IMG/VR virus record: IMGVR_UViG_3300047309_000142
Coordinates: 1 to 53,840 of that record
Source: a virus
DNA length: 53,840 nt
Strand: one strand, 5' to 3'
Shown in pieces: positions 22,966-32,820 of this stretch. The notes beneath the pieces were generated by a model. It made no database searches and was not told the origin of the DNA. It saw nothing but the letters and a program-made list of their open reading frames with translations. Position 1 is the stretch's first letter; each line of letters begins with the position of its first letter. The translations under genes and the position numbers were made by a program.

Positions 22966-25900
22966 ATGGCTCTAAATTTTCCGATTACTCCGGCACCAGG
23001 CGACCTCTATACCTATGCAGGTAAAACCTGGACCTGGAACGGTACCGGGTGGCAACTAGTAGAATCCACATCTGCATTGGATAACGTCAATGCTAATTTA
23101 AATAATGAAATAAGTCAACGCCAAGCAGCGGATCTTTCCATAAACAACGTAATTGATGCAGTAAGTGCAGCGGTTGCTAATGAAATAAGTGCAAGACAAT
23201 CAGCAAGTGCAGCACTAGAAAGTCATATTAATACTGTAAGCGCAGGACTTGCTGCAATTGATTCGGGCAATATAAGTTTTACAGCAAGTAGTTATCCATT
23301 TACTGGCAATACACAATCCCTTAATACTACAACAGGTACTATTGTTGTGACTGGTGGTGTTGGCATAAGCGGTAATCTAAATGTAGGCGGTCAATTTGCA
23401 GCGAATGGCAATATACTACCGGCACAAAATGCAACATTTAATTTGGGGTCGCCTAGCTTACGTTGGAAATCACTTTATGTGACCGGTAGCACAATTGATA
23501 TTGATGGATTAACAATAGGCGCAGCAAATGGTCAAATAATTATTCCTGCAGCAAATATTGGTGGTGTTGATATTAATAGCGCGATAACCACTATCAGTAA
23601 TACAGTTTCCGCAGAAACATCAAATAGACAAAGCGCCAGCGCAGTTATAGAAAGCCACATTAATACGGTAAGCAATACTGTTTCCATTGTTAATGCACAA
23701 CTGGCTTCAATTGACACTAAATTGAGTAATGCTGTTAGTGCGTTGAGTGCAGATCTACGCAGCGCAATTAATGCGGTAAGCAATCAAGTATCGGTAACAA
23801 GTACGGATTTAACCAGCGCCAAAAATAATTTGCTAAGTGCTATAAATGTTGTTTCAAATGCAGTAAGCGCAGAAACAGCCAATCGCATCAGTGCAGATAA
23901 CGCGCTAAGTGTAGCGGCTCAAGCTGCGATAAACACTATCAGTAATGCAGTTTCTGTTGTATCTGTTGCAGCAGCAAATGCAACTAGTATCGCAAATGCG
24001 GCTAGTGCAGCAGTAAATGTGGTGAGCAATGCAGTAAGTTTAGAAACAGTTAATAGAATTAGCGCGGATAATGTACTAAGTGTCAAAATTGATGCAGTTA
24101 GCAACACAGTATCTGTTGAAACGGTAAATCGACAATCAGCCAGCGCAGTATTAGAAAGCCACATCAATACCGTAAGTAATGCGGTTTCAGTGGTAAGTGC
24201 GGCGGCTGCTTCGGTTGAATCACATGTTAATACAGTAAGCAATGCGGTATCTACAGTTAGTGCAGCTTTGATATCGGTAAGCGCACAGATTGAAAACCAC
24301 GTAAATTTAGTAAGTAACGCGGTATCTCAAGTTAGTGTGGTAGCTGCTAATGCAATAAGTATGGCCAATGTAATTAGCCAAGCGTTGTCAAACGAAATCA
24401 GCAACAGACAATCAGCTAGTGCGGTATTAGAAGGTCATATTAATACAGTAAGTAATGCGGTATCTACAGTTTCGGCCGCAGTTGCCAACGCGGTAAGCAT
24501 GATCAACGTAGTAAGTAATGCCGTTTCTGTAGAAACCGCAGCAAGAACATTAGCAAGCGCAAATTTAGAAACTCATATAAACACTGTTAGCAATGCAGTT
24601 TCGGTGGTTAGTGTTGTGGCAGCAAATGCCATAAGCATGATCAATGTAGTTAGCAATACCTTATCCGCAGAAATTAATGATAGAAAATCGGTTAGCCAAC
24701 TATTAGAAAGCCACATTGATAACGTAAGTGCTGCGGTTAATACAGTAAGCAATGCGCTGAGCGTTGAAACTGCAAATAGAGTATCAGCTGATAATGCATT
24801 AAGTGTACGTGTTGATTCGGTATATGGCGTAATTTCGTCAATAGTTGGTGGTGGTGCAGTTAGCGTAACCAGTGCTGACTTAATATCAGTAAGTGCGGTT
24901 TTAGAAAGCCATATTAATACAGTAAGCAATGCTGTTTCGGTTGAGATAGCAAATAGACAATCAGCTAGTGCGGTATTAGAAACACATATTAACACTGTTA
25001 GTAATGCAGTTTCAGTAGTGTCAGTTGCAGCAGCCAATGCCACAAGTATTGCCAATGCAGCAAGTAATGCTGTTTCAGTTGAAGTAGTAAATCGCCAATC
25101 AGCTAGTGCCGCACTTGAGAGTCACATTAATACAGTAAGCAATGCAGTTTCAGTCGTATCAGCAGCAGCGGCCAATGCTACATCGATCGCTAATGCAGCA
25201 AGCAACGCAGTCTCTGTAGAAATTATAAATCGTCAATCAGCTAGTGCAGTACTAGAAACACATATTAACACAGTTAGTAATGCAGTTTCAGTAGTGTCAG
25301 TTACAGCAGCCAATGCCGCAAGTATTGCCAATGCAGCAAGTAATGCTGTTTCAGTTGAAGTAGTAAATCGCCAATCAGCAAGTGCGGTATTGGAAAGTCA
25401 TATTGACACTGTGAGCAATGCGGTATCGCTAGTAAGTGTGGTGGCTGCTAATGCAATTAGTACAGCAAATGCAGTAAGCAATGCATTAAGTGCAGAGATT
25501 CTAAACAGACAAAGTGCAAGTGCGGCGTTGGAAAGTCACATAAACGCTGTGAGTAATGCAGTTTCAGTTATTAATGCTTCGACTGGCGTAACAGTAGGAC
25601 TTTATAATAATGTAGCCAATGCTAATACATTTAGTAACACTATAAGTGGCGTGACTACTATTGGCTTTGATAGTTATACTGGATTCAAAGTTGATAATAT
25701 GGGCAGCAATACCGTCAAAGTTAGTCTTGGTAGTTCATTCAGAACTTTCAAAGCCAACGGGCAAAGTGATTTAATTGCGTTTGGCGAAGATACGTTAGAA
25801 TTTGTCGCAGGCAACGGAATTTCCATTGCAACTGACCCATTAGCTACGCCTAAACAGTTGAAAATTGCAGTTGATGATGCACAAATTTATTCAGCTATTA

Positions 25901-28900
25901 ATGGTTTAAGCAATGCCATTAGTGCGGTATCAGCAGCGGCTGCTTTAGCCAATACAACCGCTAATAATGCTTCATCTATTGCTAATGCAGTAAGCAACGC
26001 GGTATCTGCAGAAATTGGCGATAGGAAAAGTGCTAGTGCTCAATTAGAAGGACATATAAACACTGTTAGTAATAATGTTTCAGTAGTAAGTGCAGCAGTG
26101 GCAAATGAAGCAAGTATACGTGCCGCAGCTGATATATTAATTAATAATGAAATAAGCATAGTGAGTGCTGCGGTAGTTAGTGTAGACAGTCATGTAAACA
26201 CGGTAAGTGCGCAATTAGCTAGTGTTGATACCAAACTAAGCAACGCCATTAGTTTGGAAACAGCTAATCGTCAAAGTGCTAGCGCAGTATTAGAAAGTCA
26301 CATAAACGCAGTTAGTGCAGCAGTTAATACGGTTAGTAATGCAATTAGTGCAGAAACAGCTAATAGGATTTCGTCTGAAAGCGGCCTAAGCTCACGTGTT
26401 GATTCTGTATATAACGTTTTATCTTCAATTGTTATAGGTGGAGGCGTAAGTGTAACTAGTGCTGATTTAAATTCGGTTAGTACAGCTCTCGAATCTCATA
26501 TAAACACAGTAAGCAACAACGTGTCGGTAGTTAGCGCAGCAATAGCTAATGAAGCAAGTATACGAGCAGCAGCGGATACTAGTATTAACAATGCGGTTAG
26601 CGTAGTGAGTGCGGCAGCGGTTTCTATCGAGACACACGTTAATACGGTAAGTGCACAACTGGCTTCTGTTGATACTAAGTTAAGCGCAGCGATCGTCAAT
26701 GCAATTAGCAATGAAGCAAGTATACGAGCAGCAGCAGATACTAGTATTAACAATGCGGTTAGTGTAGTAAGTGCGGCAGCGGCTTCTATTGAAACACATG
26801 TTAACACAGTAAGTGCACAGTTGGCATCGGTAGACACAAAATTAAGCACAGCGGTTGCTAACTTAGCGTTGGATAATTTGACTGATGTTCAAATCAGTAG
26901 CCCAGTGGCAGGTCAATTACTGACTTATAATGGAATAAATTGGATAAATGGCGCAGGTATAACAGTTTCTGGCGGTGCCGGCATTGGTTATTGGATGCAA
27001 ACACCAGTCATTACAGCGGCTAGTACAGAAAACTATTTCCAAATAGACACACTGGGAGGCACACCAAATACATCTGCACAAGTTTTGATTACCCAAACAG
27101 TTAACAATACTACAGCAGTTGTCGCAGCTTGGCAGTCCAGCGCATTGGGCAGAACAGTATTGGATGCTGGTAATTATGAATTTAGTGTTTGGATGAGCAC
27201 AAGCAACACTGGTGGTACCAATACTGCTCAATTAGATGTATACAGAGTTGATCCATATTCTGGCGGCACAGTTACAATGACTGGTACTGGTACTAGCAGA
27301 ACCGTAACTGCAAGTAATGGTGCGCCCTTCGCCACAATAACTGCCAGCGGTACAATGACCAGCAGCAGTTGGTTGGAAACACCAAAAGGTCTTTATCAAA
27401 TTACGGCAAAGACCAGTGATACGGTAGTGACTATAGCAGTGCCGGCAGCTTACACCAATGAGTCTGCGGTATCTGCTAGCGTGTGGAATCAGTTATTCAC
27501 TAATCCCTCATTTAATCTAACAAGTACCAACTTAATTGAGTACCCGTTCAATACCACACAACCCAGTTTCAGTATTAACAAAACAACTAGTTTAGGTGTA
27601 ATTGTATTTGCAACTACTAGCGCAAGTAGAACCATTACTTTCAGTATGGATGATGGCGTAACCGCGGCACATCTAACAACACCCTGGGCTGTGCTGCATA
27701 ATGAACTGGGCGGATTACAGGGCGGCGCCACAAACGAATATTATCATTTAACTAGTGCAGAATATGCAAATATCAATACAGCTAGTGCAAATCTAGCTAG
27801 TATAGAAAATCATTTGAGCGCGCTTGATGCTGCGGTAAGCAATGAAACAAGTGCACGTCAAGCTGCCAGTGTAGTCTTAGAAAATCAAATCAGCGTAGTA
27901 AGTGCAGCAATAGTAAATGAAGCAAGTATACGTGCAGCACAGGATGCCAGCATCTATAATGCTGTGAGTGCTGTGAGTGCAGCAGTAGCAAATGAAGCTA
28001 GTATACGTGCAGCGCAGGATGCCAGCATCTATAATGCTGTGAGTGCAGTAAGTGCGGCAGTGGTAAATGAAGCTAGTATACGTGCAGCGCAGGATGCCAG
28101 CATCAACAATTCCATTAGTGTTGTCAGTGCTGCGTTAGTGAGTACAAATGACAGAATAAGTGGCATTAGTTCTAACTTAACAAGTATTGACACGAAACTC
28201 AGTAATGCCATAAGTGCAGTTAGTGTGGCAGCACAGTCAGCCATTAATACAGTAAGCTCAAATCTAGATACTGAAATACTCAATCGTCAAAGTGCAAGTG
28301 CGGTATTAGAAGGCCACATTAACACTGTAAGTAACGCTGTATCTATAGTAAGTGCAGCAGCGGCGTCAATCGAAGCACATGTAAACACAGTAAGCAACGC
28401 GATTAGTGCGGTCAGTGCAGCAGTAGCAAACGAAGCAAGTATACGTGCGGCAGCTGATGCATCTATCAATAACAACACAAGCATAGTAAGTGCGGCAGTG
28501 GCAAATGAAGCAAGTATTCGTGCCGCAGCAGACACAAGTATCAACAATTCTATAAGTGTAGTAAGTGCGGCATTGGTGAGTACAAATGACAGAATCAGTG
28601 GCATTAGTTCTAACTTAACAAGTATTGATACTAAACTCAGCAATGCTATCAGTAACGTAACCAGCCAGTTACAGGCCGCAAGTGCTGCGTTAGAGAGTCA
28701 TATTAATACAGTAAGTGCTGCGGTCAATACGGTCAGCAACGCAGTCAGCGTAGAAACTGCTAACCGTATTAGTGCGGATAATGCTTTAAGCGTAAGAATT
28801 GATTCAATAAGCAATCAAGTATCGGTAACAAGTGCAGATTTGGTTAGTGCCAAAAATAACTTGTTAAGCAACATCAATGCGGTAAGCAATGCTGTATCAG

Positions 28901-31900
28901 TTGAAACAGCAAATAGAATAAGTGCAGATAATGTATTAAGTGTTAATATCAATACTGTAAGCAATGCAGTATCTATTGTTTCAGTTGCGGCAGCAAATGC
29001 AACGTCAATAGCCAATGCAGTTAGTAATGCTCTAAGTAACGAAATATCTAATCGACGAAGTGCAGATAACGCATTAAGTGTTAATATCAATACTGTAAGC
29101 AATGCAGTATCTATTGTTTCAGTTGCTGCAGCCAATGCAACAAGTATTGCTAATGCAGCAAGTAATGCGGTGTCGGTAGAAATTGCCAACAGACAATCAG
29201 CTAGTGCGGCATTAGAAACTCATATTAATACGGTTAGTGCGGCAGTTAACACTGTGAGCAATGCTGTATCAGTTGAAACAGCAAATAGAATAAGTGCAGA
29301 TAACGTATTAAGTGTTAATATCAATACTGTAAGCAATGCAGTATCTATTGTTTCAGTTGCAGCAGCCAATGCAACAAGTATTGCTAATGCAGCAAGTGCG
29401 GCGGTGAATGTAGTAAGCAATGCGTTAAGTGCTGAAATAGTAAATCGAATCAGTGCTGATAACGCATTGAGTAATGCAGTTTCGGCTACTTATGCTAAAA
29501 AAGCTGGCGATACATTTACAGGGCCTGTCGTAGTATCTGCATCCTTAAGTGTAATTGGTGACCTTAATGTAAGCGGTATGCTGCAAGTTAATGCGGCTTC
29601 ACTTTTAGAAGGTGGGCAAATTAATCTTGCAGCGGCTCCAAGTGGTACGTTGGCTGGTCCTATTGGTATAGACATATATGGAAACCGAGTTAGGATTTTT
29701 GAAACCACCGGAACTAGTCGTGGTGTTTACATTGATTTGACTAGTGCGGCGGCAGGAGTAGGCACAAACTTAATGGCAGGTGGTGGCGCTGGTAGTGTGG
29801 CTAGTGCTAATTTTGTAAGTGCGGTAAACGCATTAAGCAACGCGATATCAGTGGTTAGTGCAGCAGCGGCCTCAGTTGAATCGCATGTTAATACGGTAAG
29901 CAATGCGCTATCAAATGAAATTAGTAATAGGCAATCAGCTAGTGCAGCATTAGAAACTCATATCAATGCAGCAAGTAATGCAGCTTCAGTGGTGAGTGCG
30001 GCGGTAGTTAGTGTTAGCGCCGTAATCGAAACTCATGTTAACACAGTAAGCAATGCGGTTAGTATTGTGAGTGTGGCAGCAGCTAATGCAATAAGCATGG
30101 CCAACGTTATAAGCAATGCCCTAAGCAATGAAATATCAAATCGTATCAGTGCAGATAATGTTTTAAGTGCAAACATAAACACGGTAAGCAATGCAGTATC
30201 AATTGTGAGTGTAGCAGCAGCCAACGCAACAAGCATAGCCAATGCAGTAAGCAATGCATTGAGTAATGAAATAAGCAATCGTCAAAGCGCCAGTGCTGCA
30301 CTAGAGACTCATATCAATACCGTCAGCAATGCTGTATCAATAGTATCAGTAGCAGCGGCCAACGCAACAAGTATTGCTAATGCAGCAAGTAATGCGGTGT
30401 CAGTAGAAATAATTAATAGACAAGCGGCTAGCCAAGCATTACAGGTCAATATTGATGCTGTAAGTCAAGCAGTTTCGGTAGTAAGTGTAGCAGTAGATCG
30501 CGTAAGCAATGCAGTTTCTAACGAAATCAGCAATAGACAATCAGCTAGTGCAGCATTGGAAACACATATTAACACTGTAAGTGCCGCAGTTAATACGGTA
30601 AGTAATGCATTAAGTGCCGAAATAGTAAACCGCATCAGTGCTGATAACGCACTAAGCGCCAATATAAACACAGTAAGTAATGCAGTATCAATTGTATCGG
30701 TAGCAGCAGCTAATGCAACCAGTATCGCAAATGCGGCCAGTGCTGCGGTAAACGTAGTAAGTAATGCGTTAAGCAATGAAATAAGTAATCGCCAAAGTGC
30801 CAGTGCAGCACTTGAGACTCACATTAATACCGTAAGTAACGCAGTTTCGGTCGTAAGCCAAGCTGTTTCGGTCGTTTCGGTAGCAGCAGCAAATGCCACT
30901 TCAATAGCCAATGCGGCTAGTATTGTTGCGGCAAATGCAACTAGCATTGCAAATGCAGCCAGTGTTGCCGCAGCAAATGCAACCAGTATTGCAAATGCGG
31001 CAAGCAACGCGGTATCAGTAGAGATTGCTAATCGCATCAGCGCAGATAACGCAGTAAGCGCCGCAGCACAATCTGCAATCAATACCGTAAGCAATGCGGT
31101 ATCTATTGTATCAGTGGCGGCAGCAAATGCTACGTCAATAGCCAACGCGGTTAGTGCTGCGGTAAACGTAGTAAGCAACGCAGTGTCAATTGTGAGTGCT
31201 GCGCAGTTAAGTACTTGGAACGCGGTAAGCAATGAGATTTCCGTAAGAGCAGCGGCCAGTGCCGCATTAGAAGCACACATCAATACTGTTAGTGCAGCAG
31301 CGGCAGCTGGCGGCGGCGTGGCATCCAGCAACATCAATAATAAAGTTTATACAGGATTAACAACCGCAACTACGATTATTGATACTACCGCAGTTGCCAA
31401 CTATAGAGCAGTTGAATATCTTGCTACGGCCACAGACAACACCAACAGTCGTTACAAAGCAAGTAGAATAACAATTCTAACTGATAATACAAACGTTTAT
31501 TACAGTGAGTATGATACTCTTTACAGTAATGCTTCTTATGAGGTAGCAACATTCACGGCAAACGTAGCTACGGGCAATATTAACCTTATTGCTCAGGGCG
31601 ACAGCGCGAACGTAACAGTTCAATTACAAAAAGTGTATTTGGGACCAGGAACCACAACTGGCGTAGCGGCGGGCATAACCAGTGTTTCCGGCGGTTCAAA
31701 TACCCAAGTACAATTTAACGATGCTGGAACGCTAAGTGGTAGTGCAAACTTGACCTTTGATAAAGGTACAAATGTATTAACAGTTACAGGCAACGTTGCT
31801 GCTACAAACTTATCAGGCACGATAACTACTGCTTCACAAACCAACATTACTACAGTTGGTACATTAGGTGCATTGACTGTCACTGGTAACGTTGCTGCTG

Positions 31901-32310
31901 GTAACTTAAGTACGGGTGGAACATTAACCGTAACCGGCAACACAACACAAACTGGTATATTGAAGCTGGGTTCGGTAATGGTAGAAGCATATTCCAATGT
32001 ATCTATCAGCACAAATACGCTTACCTTGAACCTAAGCACAGCTGGTATATTCAATGTTACCCTAAACTCAAATATTACAACGGTTTCACTAACCAACTAC
32101 CCCAGCAGTGCGGGTCAAGCAGCTAGCTTTATATTAATGTTAACTGCTGATGGTAATGCTAGATCCATTACGTGGCCTGCTGCATTTAGGTGGCCGGGAG
32201 GAACTGCGCCAACACCTACCAGTACGTTAAATAAAGTTGATGTGTTTGCGTTCTTCACACTGGATGGTGGTACTAACTGGCAAGCATTTATCTCAGGACA
32301 GAATCTATAA
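22966..32310 (+). CDS. Giant coiled-coil tail fibre, 3114 aa
   Basis: The largest gene. The N-terminus (FPITPAPGDLYTYAGKTWTWNGTGWQLVES) is a virion-attachment module. Most of the rest is heptad coiled coil built from variants of NAVSVVSVAAANATSIANAAS and NRQSASAVLESHINTVS, broken by beta islands near residues 90-200, 860-970, 1300-1590 and 2180-2280. The C-terminus (TITTASQTNITTVGTLGALTVTGNV and a final ITWPAAFRWPGG...LDGGTNWQAFISGQ domain) is the tip type seen in phage fibres. A trimeric fibre of several hundred nanometres at most is implied. Repeat DNA is shared with the fibre at 13325. Its stop overlaps the start of its probable assembly chaperone. Confidence 0.88.
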   Translation: MALNFPITPAPGDLYTYAGKTWTWNGTGWQLVESTSALDNVNANLNNEISQRQAADLSINNVIDAVSAAVANEISARQSASAALESHINTVSAGLAAIDSGNISFTASSYPFTGNTQSLNTTTGTIVVTGGVGISGNLNVGGQFAANGNILPAQNATFNLGSPSLRWKSLYVTGSTIDIDGLTIGAANGQIIIPAANIGGVDINSAITTISNTVSAETSNRQSASAVIESHINTVSNTVSIVNAQLASIDTKLSNAVSALSADLRSAINAVSNQVSVTSTDLTSAKNNLLSAINVVSNAVSAETANRISADNALSVAAQAAINTISNAVSVVSVAAANATSIANAASAAVNVVSNAVSLETVNRISADNVLSVKIDAVSNTVSVETVNRQSASAVLESHINTVSNAVSVVSAAAASVESHVNTVSNAVSTVSAALISVSAQIENHVNLVSNAVSQVSVVAANAISMANVISQALSNEISNRQSASAVLEGHINTVSNAVSTVSAAVANAVSMINVVSNAVSVETAARTLASANLETHINTVSNAVSVVSVVAANAISMINVVSNTLSAEINDRKSVSQLLESHIDNVSAAVNTVSNALSVETANRVSADNALSVRVDSVYGVISSIVGGGAVSVTSADLISVSAVLESHINTVSNAVSVEIANRQSASAVLETHINTVSNAVSVVSVAAANATSIANAASNAVSVEVVNRQSASAALESHINTVSNAVSVVSAAAANATSIANAASNAVSVEIINRQSASAVLETHINTVSNAVSVVSVTAANAASIANAASNAVSVEVVNRQSASAVLESHIDTVSNAVSLVSVVAANAISTANAVSNALSAEILNRQSASAALESHINAVSNAVSVINASTGVTVGLYNNVANANTFSNTISGVTTIGFDSYTGFKVDNMGSNTVKVSLGSSFRTFKANGQSDLIAFGEDTLEFVAGNGISIATDPLATPKQLKIAVDDAQIYSAINGLSNAISAVSAAAALANTTANNASSIANAVSNAVSAEIGDRKSASAQLEGHINTVSNNVSVVSAAVANEASIRAAADILINNEISIVSAAVVSVDSHVNTVSAQLASVDTKLSNAISLETANRQSASAVLESHINAVSAAVNTVSNAISAETANRISSESGLSSRVDSVYNVLSSIVIGGGVSVTSADLNSVSTALESHINTVSNNVSVVSAAIANEASIRAAADTSINNAVSVVSAAAVSIETHVNTVSAQLASVDTKLSAAIVNAISNEASIRAAADTSINNAVSVVSAAAASIETHVNTVSAQLASVDTKLSTAVANLALDNLTDVQISSPVAGQLLTYNGINWINGAGITVSGGAGIGYWMQTPVITAASTENYFQIDTLGGTPNTSAQVLITQTVNNTTAVVAAWQSSALGRTVLDAGNYEFSVWMSTSNTGGTNTAQLDVYRVDPYSGGTVTMTGTGTSRTVTASNGAPFATITASGTMTSSSWLETPKGLYQITAKTSDTVVTIAVPAAYTNESAVSASVWNQLFTNPSFNLTSTNLIEYPFNTTQPSFSINKTTSLGVIVFATTSASRTITFSMDDGVTAAHLTTPWAVLHNELGGLQGGATNEYYHLTSAEYANINTASANLASIENHLSALDAAVSNETSARQAASVVLENQISVVSAAIVNEASIRAAQDASIYNAVSAVSAAVANEASIRAAQDASIYNAVSAVSAAVVNEASIRAAQDASINNSISVVSAALVSTNDRISGISSNLTSIDTKLSNAISAVSVAAQSAINTVSSNLDTEILNRQSASAVLEGHINTVSNAVSIVSAAAASIEAHVNTVSNAISAVSAAVANEASIRAAADASINNNTSIVSAAVANEASIRAAADTSINNSISVVSAALVSTNDRISGISSNLTSIDTKLSNAISNVTSQLQAASAALESHINTVSAAVNTVSNAVSVETANRISADNALSVRIDSISNQVSVTSADLVSAKNNLLSNINAVSNAVSVETANRISADNVLSVNINTVSNAVSIVSVAAANATSIANAVSNALSNEISNRRSADNALSVNINTVSNAVSIVSVAAANATSIANAASNAVSVEIANRQSASAALETHINTVSAAVNTVSNAVSVETANRISADNVLSVNINTVSNAVSIVSVAAANATSIANAASAAVNVVSNALSAEIVNRISADNALSNAVSATYAKKAGDTFTGPVVVSASLSVIGDLNVSGMLQVNAASLLEGGQINLAAAPSGTLAGPIGIDIYGNRVRIFETTGTSRGVYIDLTSAAAGVGTNLMAGGGAGSVASANFVSAVNALSNAISVVSAAAASVESHVNTVSNALSNEISNRQSASAALETHINAASNAASVVSAAVVSVSAVIETHVNTVSNAVSIVSVAAANAISMANVISNALSNEISNRISADNVLSANINTVSNAVSIVSVAAANATSIANAVSNALSNEISNRQSASAALETHINTVSNAVSIVSVAAANATSIANAASNAVSVEIINRQAASQALQVNIDAVSQAVSVVSVAVDRVSNAVSNEISNRQSASAALETHINTVSAAVNTVSNALSAEIVNRISADNALSANINTVSNAVSIVSVAAANATSIANAASAAVNVVSNALSNEISNRQSASAALETHINTVSNAVSVVSQAVSVVSVAAANATSIANAASIVAANATSIANAASVAAANATSIANAASNAVSVEIANRISADNAVSAAAQSAINTVSNAVSIVSVAAANATSIANAVSAAVNVVSNAVSIVSAAQLSTWNAVSNEISVRAAASAALEAHINTVSAAAAAGGGVASSNINNKVYTGLTTATTIIDTTAVANYRAVEYLATATDNTNSRYKASRITILTDNTNVYYSEYDTLYSNASYEVATFTANVATGNINLIAQGDSANVTVQLQKVYLGPGTTTGVAAGITSVSGGSNTQVQFNDAGTLSGSANLTFDKGTNVLTVTGNVAATNLSGTITTASQTNITTVGTLGALTVTGNVAAGNLSTGGTLTVTGNTTQTGILKLGSVMVEAYSNVSISTNTLTLNLSTAGIFNVTLNSNITTVSLTNYPSSAGQAASFILMLTADGNARSITWPAAFRWPGGTAPTPTSTLNKVDVFAFFTLDGGTNWQAFISGQNL

Positions 32311-32819
32311 TGGCTAACTTTGCATTAGTTGAGAATGATACCATAACAGGCATTTATGATGATCTCCCTCAAAATTGGGGGCGTGTAAGTAACCTATATC
32401 TGTTATCAAATGAAACAGACCACTTAAAAACACTGGGTTGGTATAAAATCCGTAGACAGGATCCAGAATATGATCCTAATACAAAAATGCCGGGTAAATT
32501 GAGTTATATTTTTACTGGCACTGAGGTAATAGAAACAAATGAAATTTTGGATAGACCGCCCGAACCGCCAGCTAAAACTGCAGAACAATTGGCTGCCGAG
32601 GAACAATTAAGAATAGAAAACCAATGGGGTATTGTGCGTAGACAGCGAGATCAACTAATGCGTGATAATGACTGGAGGTATTTGCGTTATCAAAGACAGC
32701 AGAGAACTGGAACAGCAACCACTGATGACTTAGCAAAGGTAGATGCTTATATGCAGGCCTTGGCTAATATAACTAGTCAAGTTGATCCCTATAACATAAT
32801 TTGGCCCACATTAGAGTAA
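32310..32819 (+). CDS. Tail fibre assembly chaperone-like protein
   Basis: 169 residues; ATG overlaps the giant fibre's stop. The front (MANFALVENDTITGIYDDLPQNW) is a short fibre-chaperone-like domain and the end (VRRQRDQLMRDNDWRYLRYQRQQ...AYMQALANITSQVDPYNIIWP) matches the C-terminal helix pattern of phage tail assembly chaperones (RxxRDxLLxxxDW ... YRQALRDI ... WP). Position directly after the fibre gene is the usual one. Probably folds or trimerises the giant fibre or its tip. Confidence 0.78.
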   Translation: MANFALVENDTITGIYDDLPQNWGRVSNLYLLSNETDHLKTLGWYKIRRQDPEYDPNTKMPGKLSYIFTGTEVIETNEILDRPPEPPAKTAEQLAAEEQLRIENQWGIVRRQRDQLMRDNDWRYLRYQRQQRTGTATTDDLAKVDAYMQALANITSQVDPYNIIWPTLE

Positions 32820-32820
32820 C

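Noticed and set aside
22966-31300. Spaced short repeats resembling a CRISPR array
   Set aside because: Repeats are in frame, imperfect and follow heptad coding; there is no constant repeat plus unique spacer order and no cas gene.
17368-31337. Long reverse-strand open frames within the fibre coiled coils
   Set aside because: They mirror the repeated Ala/Ser/Asn codons of the forward fibre genes, have no ribosome sites, and give Leu/Thr/Ala-only proteins.
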